Shown one piece after another: positions 53,401 to 64,000 of a stretch of 64,000 nucleotides of DNA (positions are counted from its first letter, which is position 1; every line of letters begins with the position of its first letter). The stretch spans positions 63,435,379-63,499,378 of the forward strand of contig OZ020615.1 of assembly GCA_963971575.1 (NCBI GenBank). Direction: 5' to 3'. The notes under the pieces were generated by a model. That model saw nothing but the letters and a program-made list of their open reading frames with translations, was not told the DNA's origin and did no database searches. This DNA comes from Liopterus haemorrhoidalis (lineage: Eukaryota; Arthropoda; Insecta; Coleoptera; Dytiscidae). The position numbers and the translations under genes were made by a program.

Positions 53401-56400
53401 TAATTAAAATATTGTAAATTTAAAATAAGCCGACCACGCCGTGTTTACGTGTTTATATTGTATTGTTTGAGAGTTTTGTATTTGTTTTTAAATAATTTTT
53501 CACGCATTTATTATTAAAATAATTTATAAAATATATGTACTCACATTAAAATGGTCTTCACAAACATAAAGTATACTTTTTTCTGAAATATCGGTTTTAT
53601 TTCGCGTTATAGCTTTTTTGTTGTTTTTCGTCATCAGGTAATGATATAAATTATTTTTTTGGATTTCTAATTGAACTATTTGTGCACATTGGTACTAAAC
53701 AATATTTTCGACTCTGTTTCGAAGTCTGGATCTTCCATATTTTATATATTTTAATATAATATTTAATTCGGTAAACATGTATAAATTGTTTTTATAGAAT
53801 TAAAATTAAAATCACTCTAACTTTACATAACTTATAAAAGTTATACAAACAAATAAGTTCAAAACAGACTATGTACGCTGGGTAGACTAGTAGTGACTAG
53901 GTAGTGTCATGTATCAGTTAGAAGGGTATGACGTCACACGTCGTTTTCGCGCGCTACATACATTTATGATTTTTTAAGCCTTCAAATTAAAAAAAAAAAT
54001 AATAAAAACTGTTTTTTATGTTTATATGCAACAAGAGGAATATAAAAAAAAAAAAAAATTAATAATCAGGCCTATCCCCTATTAATTTGCCTTCTGTCAT
54101 TTATGACTGATATATTTATATTAAACAGCATTTTATTTATGTATTTTGCATTTAATTTTAATATATAGCTTTTAAATCGTTCCTTAACTAATTCAATAAA
54201 AAATATTATTTATAAGTCCCATTTGGTTTGTAAATATTTTATTTGTCCCCGCCACTGGCGTTATATTGTTTGCGCAATTTTGTAACGGTCGTGTATCCTT
54301 CTCTATTTGAATCTACTCTACCTATCATCATTCCTAATATTCGACTCAGTTCTGAGCGTTTTCGTTTCCCAACATTACACCTGTGTAGCGCGGGTTGCAT
54401 GTATAAGACAGATGTAAGGAGTCCATAATTAAACGTGAGTTCTAATCAATTCTGGGCAGGCGCCACCCAGCCCCCCCCCCCCCGAGCTTTAAAAATACGT
54501 GGTTTTCAAGAGCTCCAAAAAGATCTCATTAGGGTCTTTGCTCGTATTTTAGAAGTGAGAAAGTACGTTCTCCGTTTCTAGACCGCCGGCCATAGATATA
54601 AAAGCCACGTGGTCAGTGTGACGGTTCGACTGGTTCTATTATCCCTTTTTAAGTATTAAATACTCAAGGCTGAATTGACCCCAGAGTTGACTGCACAACA
54701 TCGGAAGATAAAAATCCGAAACAGGTTGTGGGATTCGATACTGTTATTTAAAAATACAGTATTTTAAAATTACGAACTATTTTAAATTTCGTTTCACATA
54801 CCTTTTGCGCTTTAATCCCATATTCAGTCTGTAAATGAGTTATAAACTTCCTCATTTGTGATATAGTATCTTTATCCACACTACTGCTCAGGTGAGAATT
54901 CGAATCATTATCCATGTAATAAAACTTCAAATCTGTTATATTTACCTGCAACAAATTAAGACATTATTAAAAAAACATCAACTTAATATCATATAAAATT
55001 ACTTACTTCCTGGTCTAATTTAAGTATTGGTTTGTACTCTGGCTTGACTATAACATCGAGAGCAAAGGTCAAATCTTCCACGTATCTAACCATTGGTCCA
55101 AGGATAAAATGTTCCGCAAATCTCTTGTCCATGCATCCAGGGACGTGTCCAGCGATGGACACCGTGTGTGGACTGGGTTTGTGCCCAAAAACACCAACAT
55201 ACATAGCAGGTAGACGCAAAGAACCTCCAACGTCTGAACCGATACCTATTATAGAGGCTCCACTGCCTAGTAGAGCAGCCTAAAAAACATTATTTAATGG
55301 TAAACTAATCTCATAAATAACATGGTCTATTTACGTTAAAATTATAGTTATGTATTAATTAGTAATCAAATCTAGCAACCGAAAAGTGTCAGTTCCCTAG
55401 GCATGTCACGGTAAAAATAATCTGGACGTAGCATTGAATAAAAAGACTAAAGGAAGGAGGCTTTAATTTTTACGTCATTTTTAGTCATTCCAATGACCAC
55501 AATGGCTGCCAATATTTTGTGGTTTTCGTATTAAAAAGTAATTATTAACGTTTATTCCTTACGTACAAAAATATAATTCAGGATTTCACCCTATCCAACT
55601 CCTAAAGAAGTGTCTACATTCGGCATGATTTATAGAATCTTTCGTATCTCCTGTGTTTGTTGAGCTATAACGTTCTTTTTTGGCAAAAAGTGATTATTAA
55701 CATTTATTTTGATAATATGAAGTATATTCATAATTTATAAATCATACATAAAAGACAAAGCTAAAAGTTTTAACTTATTTTATAATTTAATATAAAATTA
55801 TGCATTTAACCTGAAATTTGGTATCTTGTCAAAATGGTTAGCTATTCTGTTTGCGGCCAAGCAAAAACGCTAAAACGCAAAATAGATAAACTGAAAGTTA
55901 TTTTCATTCGTAAGTATTTTCTATTCATATTATGTAATTGAATTAATGAGATTTTGATAAATCTGAACATACACGTTACTTATGTAATGGCGTACTGTCA
56001 TTTTCTGCTATAAGTTCTGTATGTATTTATTTGCTTTTGTGTATCATTAATTTTATAATATTAAATTAAAGATGTATAATTATAGATGTACACAGTGTTT
56101 TATTGATTGTTTGTATCTCATATCTTTAGCTTTATTTTGAAAATATCAAGATTGGTATTTTTTTCTTTTTGTACCGATAAAAATTATTTTTCCTACTACT
56201 ACTATGGAACTGTCTCATTTCGATACCGTTAGTTGACAGGAATTAGCTTAATTTCGCATGTTACACTCATGCGCGCGCAGACGATGCGGGAATGATAAAT
56301 GCTCTTCAATGCGCATGTGCGTTGTGCGGGAGAGAATAAATTCGCAGCAATGCGCATGTGCAGTTTCCGAGAATATTCGTTCCCGTACTGGTTTCGCGTG

Positions 56401-59400
56401 CATTAGGATTTTCTTGATTATTTATTGATTGAAAAATGGTAATCGAAGGAAAAGCATAGTGAGCAACACGCGCATAATACATATTCCGCGCTAGTTGCAC
56501 AATATACTATTAATAAATGGCCATTTTGAAAGACCATCTTGGTCTTTCCAAACAGCATAAAATACTCCTTCCTTTAGTATTTTTATTCAATGGAACGTCG
56601 CGTGTTTTACAGACTAACAGTTGGTAATCCTGTACAATCCTGTTTACTTACTTCTCCTCCTGAAGAACCACCGACTGTTCTTCTGGTGTCATAAGGGTTT
56701 CTTGTGACTCCAGTTACTTTGTTGTAAGTCTCCCAGAACATGCATAGGTCGGGAGTGTTGCTGACTAAGATTGGGATTCCTCCTGCTTCCTTGATAAGAC
56801 GAACAACTTCAGCATCTTCAGAGGCTGGAATCCTTTTTTCTAAAAGAAGTCTTCCGGCATCGTTACTCATACCTAAAAAAAAAATTAAAAATTAAAAAAG
56901 CGATACAACTTGAAAATAAAGAACAATGATTATTCCACAAGTTCAATTTTCAATAAGACAAATGTCATATGATATGACATGATAATAATATGACAATTAT
57001 AATTATTTTTGTAATTACAACATAACAATTTCATTGAAATTATTGCAAAGGTGCAAACTATTGAAAATAAAATTTCCTCATAGTTTATTTTTCAAAATTG
57101 AACACAGCATATCAGACACATAAAAATTCGCTACAAATTTTGTTATATAGATTGTTACTAATTTTATTTCAGACTATTAGTTTTGTATAACAAATTTGTG
57201 AGAATTCTATTATAGGCGATTTATTTGGTTTAGACAGAACTTGATTTTCAAATCTAGTAACTTTTACCGATTTATTGAAGTTTTTGCTTATTTTGTTAAG
57301 GAAGAGCCCACTTAACAACTAGTGACAACTTAAGAAAAATTAAATTCCATTTAACTTGCTTAAAGATTTGGAATAGAATGTATATAAAGTAATTAAACAT
57401 TTAGGCCCGGTCTTTCCACCTTCAGATAAAGTCCCAGGTAACTATCTGACAGATAAGGTTATTTTTAACTTCATCTGCTGAGTAAATGTCATCCCTTCTT
57501 TCTATACAAATGTATCTATCGGATAGTTATCTAACGGATAATGAGACTAACGTATTGGATTCACTGACTGGTATTGACATTTACTCAGCAGATAAAGTTA
57601 CAAATAACCTTATCTGTCAGATAGATACCTGGGACTTTATCTGAAGGTGGAAAGACCGGGCCTTAATCTGTAAGTAATAAATATTAAATTGTATCAAATC
57701 TTTTTTAATTCATTCAGACTAACATAATGTAATACATAATTTAGAACGAAATAACATTTTTTTCAGAAATTACAGACTTATTGACAGTTCAAGGACCAAT
57801 ATTACTGTAATATCAATCAATATTTGTTTTAAAATATGGACTTGACCGCTTATGCAATAAATTACAGAGTAGTATTTAAATTAGTAGATATCAAAAACAA
57901 CAATTCTGACAGGAAAAGGTTTAGACAAAATAATTGAAAGGTACGACTACAGTGCCTTGTAATAAAATTTAATAATTAGAACTATTAGATCTGGTTCATG
58001 TTTAGAACTATCGAATATGACATGTGTCAAAAAAAAAATACAGGCTCAGACTTTGCGAAATATTCTCGAATTGAAGGAAATGTAGAAAAGTAAAGAATAG
58101 GACGAACATGTAAAATAGAATTTGGTAGGCTAGCATCGATTTACAAAAATTAATGACCTATTGGTAGAAGACCTACTGGACGACCAACCAGGAAATGAGC
58201 AAAAAACTGTTTCTCCTCATCTATCGAAAAAAGTACGAACAACATCAGCGAAACAGCTGTTAGGTAAATAACCGCTCGGTCAAAAAATTGCTCGTACATA
58301 TAATTCAACCAGGGAGTCTTGGCGTACAAAATGTGTGCGTTGGACTAACAGAAAAGCAGTAGTGGGGGAGCACTTAGTTTCGCATTTCGTGTCTTTTTCT
58401 TTCACTTTCTCTCTTTACGCAGACCTTTTATTATTATTACAAAAATTGTTCTGTAAAAATAATTGGTATAATTAAATAACTACAAAACTTATTTGATTCT
58501 GAAACTTCTTAATACTTTCCCAAGATTGATCTTGGCTAATTTTTATTACTGTATTCTACATAAGTATACAGTCTGTTTCAAACGGTTAGGCGGAACTAAA
58601 TGGGAATTTTGTTCTTTTAGGTTGTCACGAGAAGGGATCTTGCTAGGGTTATTTAGTTTTTCACGTTGGAATGTCAAAATTTAAAATTCCAACAATAAAA
58701 CCATGGAAACGAAGTATATATGTCAATGTCAATTATTTTTTTTATATATTTTAATGACAAAAATATAAATAATTGGGAAATTTGTAATAAGAATGACATA
58801 AAAAAATAACATATAAAGAAAATGACATTTTAAAATGATGTAAAAAATTACCAAAAAATGTTTATTGTAAGTATGATTTACAAAGCTTAAACAAAACAGC
58901 TGAAAAGCACGATTTAAACGATGAAAGTAACCAGATTGCAAAATCTAGTTCCGCTTAACCGTTTGGAACAGACTGTAATTATATAGTAACATATTATGGA
59001 ATGATGGTCATTTCACACGAGTATGAAAGTTGCACCACAAGCCGCAGGCGAATAGCACAATTCATACAAGTGAAAAATGATTATTCCATGCAAGTTTCAT
59101 ACTATGCTTTTTTCACGACTGTAACTTTATTGATTATTTATTTTTTATTCAGTTCCCTTTAAAAACTAACATTAATTTGATAGTTGTTTTCAATCTATTT
59201 ATTACGTTGCTTAGCAACGACCATGTACGCTGTCATACGGAGTAAATTCAGTTAAAATAACAATACCTGCGTCTACTTATTAACTGACTGTCCAAGACTA
59301 TCAAAAAATATAATTGCAAAATTCGACAACTTAAACTATATTATTTAATTTGAATCCGGTTTCCTTTACAAATTAACAATAATTTGACATATGCTTTCAA

Positions 59401-62400
59401 CCTATTTATTACGTTTCCTATGGTCTATTTCAAAGTAGAAAAAAGTAGATAGCGCTGCGAACCGAGTACGATTTACACTGATCAAATACAGTATAGCGGG
59501 AAATTTAAAATAAGTTACAACTAGGGCATGGACGTTGCAACTGGGTTAGCAAGTGATTTTTTTTTTTTTAATATAAAAAAGGTTAATAAGATATTGAAAT
59601 AAACAAGGCAGATAATACACTTACGTTATTTATACGACATAAATTCAGTTTAATGGGAGTTTTGAAAAATTTTAAAAAATATTAATTTTAAAAATTATGT
59701 ACTATATATAAAAAGAGAGATTTGGCTAAAAGAGTTTAAATAAAGCAATAAAGCAAACAATATATCTTCAGAGCTAAAGTTTCTTATTTAAATAATTATT
59801 GTAAATAAAAATTAAAAATATATGTATATATGAAGGTCTAAAAATTATATCAATAACTTTTTCTTTGGGCACAATCAGCTGGGCTGTCTTTTGGTCTCAT
59901 ATTAGTCCTCTTTCTTGATCTGTTAATTGTCAACTGTCAAAAAATATTTATATGTCAGATAACCTAAAAAATATATAACTGCGTAAAAACAAATTACATG
60001 GAAAATTTTTTCCATAAACTTTACGCCAAGAATATAAATAAAAGTCTAAATATGTAAATAATAACAAAATATATGAGAAAAATTAAATAATATATATTTC
60101 CAATGTACGACACTGAACATCTGTCAACTTGGACTAAAAACATTATTTTTACAGTGTAATAGGGATGACGATCTAAACCAATCCGAAGCAAGGACAAACA
60201 GCTCCTATCTTCTTACACACATTTTTCTACTTTGAAATAGACCATAGTAAAGGTCGGCCATTGCTGTTTGAACCTGTTATGTAATGAACTCAACCTGTTA
60301 CGTAATGAGCTCATTACGTAACAGGTCAGTGGTGTGTAATTAAAAGAAGTGGGGAATGTGCTATATTTACTAATCACTGACACGCCTGTAATGGACGTAT
60401 ATCTATATAGTCGTGGAAATATAGTTTCTTCTCAGAAACAAAAAGAGGTCGTCTCTCATAAAGTTACAAATTAACATCTAAATGACAACGACAAAAATGA
60501 AGCATTGGTTATTTTGTAGACTGTCTCGTTTGAATTTTATTAAATACAGCCCTGTCTAAATCTTTTATCAATTATTTTTGTTATTTTGTTTAACATATTA
60601 TCATTAAATGTCGGTAAAAATTAACTTATCTCGAGTTCATAATTTAACATCTATAATTTGATGCTCGAAATCGTTTTGAAATTTTTAATATTCTTTACCT
60701 TCGACAGCTATGCTTTCTTTGATGGTAAATGGTACTCCAAGGACTGGTGTTTCTGCAGCAATTTGTTCTTCACTCTTATCCTGGATGGCCAACATCTTAT
60801 CTACGGCTTGAGCTTCTTGCAAAGCCTCAACAAATCTTGGTTCGACAATAGCGTTTAAAAGTTTATTTACTTCACGAGCACGTGTGATATAAGCTTGGAC
60901 TACTTCCTCACATTTAACCTAAAAAATAAATCTATACATATAAAATACTGACTCATTTAGAGATAATCAACGTTCAGCCCAAATCCTTGGATCTAGAAAC
61001 AGGAAATTCGGGAAGAATATTCCTTCCATGACATAAGCACCGACTAAGAAGACATTTTTCGAAATATGACGCCTAAGGGGGTGAAAAAGGGTGAAATATG
61101 TTTACACGGATACCTCAATATCTATTAGGACCGATGAGATATCGACTTCTTTGCTTACCAAGGTTACTTAAAAATTTTAAATACAAATTTCATGATTTTG
61201 CCCTAATCAAACCCTAAATGGACGAATCTAGATTCGAGTTAAATTATAGAATCCTTGGTATTTCCTGTGTTTGTTGAGTTATAACATTTATTTTTGGTAT
61301 ATAGGTCTTTTGGCTTTGAACTTTTATTAAATCTTTAGAAAGTTTTTCACCGTTTTTTTAAATTGCATCCGTAAGATTGGTATTTTTATATTATTATCAT
61401 CCCTTTGGAAATGAATCTACATTCGGGGTGGTTGCTAAGGTCTCGGGTTCGAATCCCGTTCAAGCATGGAATTTTTCAAAAAATATGAATTGTCCTGGCT
61501 AATTTCCGAAGCAGCAAAGACCATTAAAAATAAAATAAAAAAATAAATACATTCGGAGTGAATCATAGAAGTCTTCGCATCTCCTGTGTTTGTTGAGTTA
61601 CAACATTCCATTTTGGTATATAGTTGTTTTTATTTAAATCATTAGAAAAAAATTTGAGATTTTTTTAAATTTCACACCTAAAGAGGTAAATTAGTATTTA
61701 TTTATTAGAAACAAGTATTTTGGGGAGTATATTCTTTCTATGCCTAACGTATAAATCCACTAAGACGGAATTTTTCAAAGTTCGATCTCTAAAGTGTGAA
61801 GATGGGTAAAATATTTTTCACGGATTCCACAATATCTCTAATACAATGTTCCGTAACTGCATACCTACCTACCGCGGTTGCGATTGCGGTAAAGTCGTGG
61901 TCAGTTGTAGTAAGTTGTGGTTACCTAAAAACATGTTTTTGTTACGGAACGGTAGTCACACCGGACAGTTGACAAAACAGAAAACTGAGCTGTCATTTTA
62001 TTGACTTTACAGGTTATAGATATTCTGTTACAAACTTATTAATAAAAATATTTGTTTTATTAGTAGTTGTTTACAATGGCACCTTATATAAGAACATTTA
62101 TGATTTTTCCCGATATTATTTTTTACCACAACGATCAATATTACTAAAAATCAGTTATTATCTGTCTCAATTTGTAATACGAAACTAAGAGGAAAATTTC
62201 ATTTTTTATGTTGTCTATTTAAAATATCATCTTAGGGTGGTACTGCTAAAATAGCACCTTTCAAAACATTTGACAATTCATATTTGACATTAAATTATAT
62301 GTCAATTTATTTTTTTAATTGAAAAGTATTTTTATACAACCAAAATAAGAACATAACATCAGAAAATATGCATAAGAGAAAACAATTAGATAAATATACA

Positions 62401-63504
62401 AAAAAACACATATATAACGCTTATGGAAAACTTTTAGAAAAAAATGGAACAAAATTTAAAAAAAGCGAAATTATAGACCTTGTGGCAGATATTTTTTCAG
62501 TAAATCTTGGTGTCCTTTTTGTTGTGAAATATAAAATAATTTACCCATTTCAATTTCTTTAGATTTCTGAAAGAGAAGTAAGAAAAATTTTAAATGAAGG
62601 TGTAGAAAATTTAAGACCGACGAACATGGGAAGAGGTAATAATAAGAAAACAGATAAAACCACAGACTACATGTTTCGGAAAGATTTGCAGAGAAAAATT
62701 TGGGATTTACATTCAAAAAATGAATATTTTTGTTTAAATATGTTATTAAATTTTGCAAAACAAGAATTAGATTTTAAGGGCAGCAGAATAAAATGATAAA
62801 TTATTATTATATAATATGTATTTTTGTTTTTTATATTTTATCACGATATTTCATTGATAATCGTAATATTTTTTTACTATTATACGAGTAATAATCGAAA
62901 GTTTGATGAAATAAATATTAATATATACATTCAAAATATTTGACATGTCAATCACAATTTTGACATGTCAATTTAGTAATAACCTCAATATGATGAAACT
63001 TAACCATACTTTTAAAAGCCAATTTTACAAGTTCACATGATTCCACAAAATTCTATTTACACCACAACAGTCACTAAAGTAACCAGATCTAGTTTCGTAT
63101 TACAAATTGAGACAGATTATACTTACACTCATTCTTACTGTTTTAATTATAGACTATAGTAAAATAATATTATAATTTACTACTTGCACTACAAAGAAAC
63201 GATTAATTCCCTCCACTTGACTCTGGTGTTGCCAGATCTTTAAATTACCTTAACGAAGCCTTTACTTTGCTAGTAAATTAATAAAGACAATGCCAATAGT
63301 CCAAAAAATGTACAATTTTATTAAACTTACTTGTTTGGTTCTAATCATCTGTGCCAACGTCCGAGCACTATGCATTAGAAGTGGATTTTGCATTGGGGGA
63401 CATTTTTTTCGGCCACCCATTTGCAGTAACCGACAAAATGGACCTACAATCCAACTTACAATCCAAAAGGTTGTACCAAAAAGGATCCTGGTTAGGATAT
63501 TCAT
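50266..63504 (-). CDS. FAAH2: FAAH2-like fatty-acid amide hydrolase, copy B (complete, eight coding exons)
   Basis: Second amidase-signature hydrolase, tandem paralogue of copy A. Exons on the minus strand: 63504-63331, 60918-60699, 56872-56652, 55279-55007, 54945-54802, 52340-52074, 52017-51835 and 50400-50266. They total 1617 bases, 538 aa plus TAA; all introns GT..AG. An N-terminal hydrophobic segment (residues 3-23) suggests membrane attachment. Catalytic Lys125 (PFTIKES), cis-Ser201 (GGSSGGE) and Ser225 (DVGGSLR) are in place. The ATG at 63504 gives an N-terminus equal in length to that of copy A. A strong acceptor (TTATTTTAG) lies 7 bases upstream of the ATG, so a 5' UTR exon outside the window is likely. 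Relative to A it lacks two introns and has one of its own. Substrate unknown. Confidence 0.95.
50440..51290 (-). repeat. Diffuse repeat with palindrome, reverse copy
   Basis: Counterpart of 11580-12460: three units with AGAGACCTG(C/T)GGTTGAAA and GAACTGCGGTTTGAATTTTT, ending in the palindrome GTAAGGGGTACCCCTTAC at about 51257-51276. In intron 7 of FAAH2-like B. Confidence 0.75.
51553..51811. mobile_element. Fold-back MITE (PIF/Harbinger-like), copy 1
   Basis: 259 bp, almost wholly self-complementary: GGCTTGGTCTTTCCACCTTC at the left and its complement at the right, TAA on both sides. Inner motifs CTATCTGACAGATAAGGTTA and its complement. Same length as copy 2. Confidence 0.85.
51835..52017 (-). 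CDS. FAAH2: FAAH2-like B exon 7
   Basis: DLLGNDGVFLYPTFSGPAHF, then NSLGLPVTNCPLGFNPDGLP and IGMQ. This is the well conserved late amidase core. Phase 0 ends on both sides. Confidence 0.94.
52074..52340 (-). CDS. FAAH2: FAAH2-like B exon 6
   Basis: VDLELMKNAYETAVLVLLQI through DEVNPKQLIGVWSEFFKF to KLKKEFL. Followed by a 56-bp intron not present in copy A. Confidence 0.92.
52724..54318. mobile_element. Tc1/mariner-type element with a short N-terminal transposase ORF
   Basis: Inverted ends GAGTAGATTCAAATAGAG and complement, TA on both sides, 1595 bp. It contains an ORF (53012-53296). In intron 5 of FAAH2-like B. Confidence 0.72.
53012..53296 (+). pseudogene. Transposase N-terminal fragment in the TA element
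   Basis: The second Met starts MQKQLVGRKGQVLHSESREI, then INNVMQFMKEEVNLKNFKIP. This recalls the N-terminus of a group of Tc1-like transposases in which a 'LHS..REI..NV..FM..E' helix precedes the HTH. The rest of the frame (NKINFTAIYIFS) looks non-homologous, maybe intronic. No DDE domain is left in the element. Confidence 0.45.
54802..54945 (-). CDS. FAAH2: FAAH2-like B exon 5
   Basis: VNITDLKFYYMDNDSNSHLS then KDTISQMRKFITHL. 48 codons as in copy A exon 6. The intron before it is 61 bp. Confidence 0.92.
55007..55279 (-). CDS. FAAH2: FAAH2-like B exon 4 (nucleophile Ser; fused relative to A)
   Basis: AALLGSGASIIGIGSDVGGS, GVFGHKPSPHTVS, LGPMVRYVEDL and LKLDQE. It covers exons 4 and 5 of copy A without an intron. 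Ser225. Confidence 0.95.
55426..56600. mobile_element. Candidate element with CATTGAATAAAAA ends
   Basis: GACGTAGCATTGAATAAAAA and ACTAAAGGAAGGAG at the left; complementary CTCCTTCCTTTAGTATTTTT and ATTCAATGGAACGTC at the right. A related right end occurs at about 49085-49120. No ORF. Superfamily uncertain. In intron 3 of FAAH2-like B. Confidence 0.5.
56652..56872 (-). CDS. FAAH2: FAAH2-like B exon 3 (GGSSGGE)
   Basis: GMSNDAGRLLLEKRIPASED, SNTPDLCMFWETYN, then RRTVGGSSGGE with cis-Ser201. One codon longer than in copy A. Confidence 0.95.
57404..57662. mobile_element. Fold-back MITE (PIF/Harbinger-like), copy 2
   Basis: 259 bp, ends GGCCCGGTCTTTCCACCTTC and its complement, TTA on both sides. 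The unsymmetrical centre is reversed relative to copy 1. In intron 2 of FAAH2-like B. Confidence 0.88.
58569..58975. mobile_element. 'CAGTCTGTTCC' MITE copy 3
   Basis: 407 bp with the same ends as the other two copies and TA on both sides. Confidence 0.88.
59421..60244. mobile_element. TA-type MITE with TGGTCTATTTC ends
   Basis: TGGTCTATTTCAAAGTAGAA and its complement bracket 824 bp, TA on both sides. The interior has no ORF. Confidence 0.78.
60699..60918 (-). CDS. FAAH2: FAAH2-like B exon 2 (catalytic Lys)
   Basis: VKCEEVVQAYITRAREVNKL to GVPFTIKESIAVEG; Lys125. 220 bases, exactly the size of exon 2 of copy A, with the same phase. Confidence 0.94.
61431..61548 (+). mobile_element. Short tRNA-derived SINE remnant
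   Basis: Begins GTTGCTAAGGTCTCGGGTTC with B-box-like GGGTTCGAATCCC, ends in an A-rich tail, and is bracketed by a 12-bp duplication ACATTCGG(G/A)GTG (61419-61430 and 61549-61560). Only the tRNA 3' half remains, so it is 5' truncated or a different small SINE. Confidence 0.7.
61854..61950. repeat. Inverted repeat TTCCGTAAC / GTTACGGAA
   Basis: A short fold-back segment enclosing several GCGGT/GTGGT repeats. Origin unknown. Confidence 0.5.
62158..63119. mobile_element. TA-type transposon carrying a small HTH protein gene
   Basis: Inverted ends T(T/A)ATCTGTCTCAATTTG plus TAATACGAAACTA, TA at both sides (62156-62157 and 63120-63121), 962 bp. The ends resemble those of the R9 MITE (TAAGCTGTTCACTTTTGTAAG then AACTAAGAGG), so R9 may be its deletion derivative. 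In intron 1 of FAAH2-like B. Confidence 0.78.
62368..62794 (+). CDS. N-terminal transposase-like HTH protein, probable two exons
   Basis: First part MHKRKQLDKYTKKHIYNAYG, KLLEKNGTKFKKSEIIDLVA, DIFSVNL. A likely intron runs from the GTGTCC at 62510-62515 to TTTCTTTAG at 62563. Then ISEREVRKILNEGVENLRPT and KTTDYMFRKDLQRKIWDLHS with FCLNMLLNFAKQELDFKGSRIK and TGA at 62794. The pattern 'SERTVRKI..EG ... D.F....RRKI.E.Y' is that of HTH regions in Tc1-like/IS630-type transposases of insects. No DDE domain follows, so it could be a truncated transposase or a DNA-binding remnant. The donor is not a strong consensus (AATCTTGGTGTCC), so the exact junction is uncertain. Confidence 0.5.
63331..63504 (-). 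CDS. FAAH2: FAAH2-like B exon 1 (start, membrane segment)
   Basis: MNILTRILFGTTFWIVSWIV then PPMQNPLLMHSARTLAQMIR. An in-frame extension to 63585 exists but would cross the likely splice acceptor at 63512. 58 codons, phase 0 end. Confidence 0.9.
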
Positions 63505-64000
63505 TTTGGACCTAAAATAACAAAAGACAGTGAAAACTACAATGAACAAGCTGTTAAATAATTTCTTCGGAGGATGTAGAAGCATTTAATGAGGCAATTT
63601 CTTGAAGCCTAATAAATATTTTCAATATTGACGACTTATTAGTACTGTGAAAATTCAAAGAAAATGCATTAGTAAAAAGTTTTCTAAGAAAGTGCAAAAA
63701 CAAATTAGACAATAAATTAACGTACTATAAACATGAAATAATATTTATTTAGAACTTTAAAATAAACTTTTATTTGAACAATTTGATTTTATGAGTAACC
63801 TTGATGTTTATTACTTCACTTAACCGAACGTAGGTGCCATAGTATAAAAAATAAATGTTAGTAAATAGCAATAAATGTAAATAAACAATTATGGTAGTTT
63901 GTTCAAGATAAATATGACATGACGTCACAATTGAGAAATGTACTGTGTTGTCAGTTATTATTTGTTTTCAAATTTCAAACGTTAGTTTATATCCAATCAC

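Noticed and set aside
63505..63585. Upstream extension of the FAAH2-like B N-terminus (an extra 27 codons)
   Set aside because: A strong splice acceptor lies between it and the ATG at 63504, and copy A supports the shorter N-terminus.

Overview
This is nuclear DNA from an insect. It is very AT-rich, its genes are split by spliceosomal introns, and both the gene families (myosin VI close to fly jaguar, tandem FAAH2-like amidases) and the repeats (mariner, jockey-like LINE, hAT, Helitron) are typical of insects. The order cannot be fixed from the sequence alone. I reconstructed three protein-coding genes exon by exon; everything else recognisable is transposon-derived or tandem-repetitive.

Layout. 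(1) 1120-18990, plus strand: the last 11 exons of a class VI myosin (Myo6/jaguar). The first roughly 90 codons lie left of the window; 1165 residues are visible, from before the P-loop to the stop. (2) 18991-21705: convergent intergenic DNA with a hAT element split by a Helitron. (3) 38694-21706, minus strand: a complete nine-exon FAAH2-like gene (copy A, 526 aa). (4) 38695-50265: intergenic DNA with a nearly intact DD41D mariner-like element, a decayed DD34D mariner, two SINE copies and a jockey-like LINE scrap. (5) 63504-50266, minus strand: a second complete FAAH2-like gene (copy B, 538 aa, eight coding exons). A and B are tandem paralogues. Each keeps the Lys-Ser-Ser amidase triad, with the two serines 24 residues apart as in rat FAAH, but they differ by three introns.

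Myosin VI is the minus-end-directed actin motor used in endocytosis and actin organisation. The FAAH-like enzymes should hydrolyse fatty-acid amides at membranes. Nothing suggests that the motor and the hydrolases cooperate; they are simply neighbours that converge tail to tail.

The window is rich in nested mobile DNA. By terminal inverted repeats plus exact target duplications I could delimit elements of the Tc1/mariner/pogo (TA), hAT (8 bp), PIF/Harbinger-like (TTA/TAA), piggyBac-like (TTAA) and Helitron (A/T) types, and several are nested so that their insertion order can be read. The most unusual signal is a roughly 1-kb repeat (called R1 here) found in the myosin introns and near the FAAH genes. 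Each of four copies carries a different tRNA-like cassette at the same internal position, and one copy ends exactly at, and supplies the polypyrimidine tract of, a myosin VI splice acceptor.
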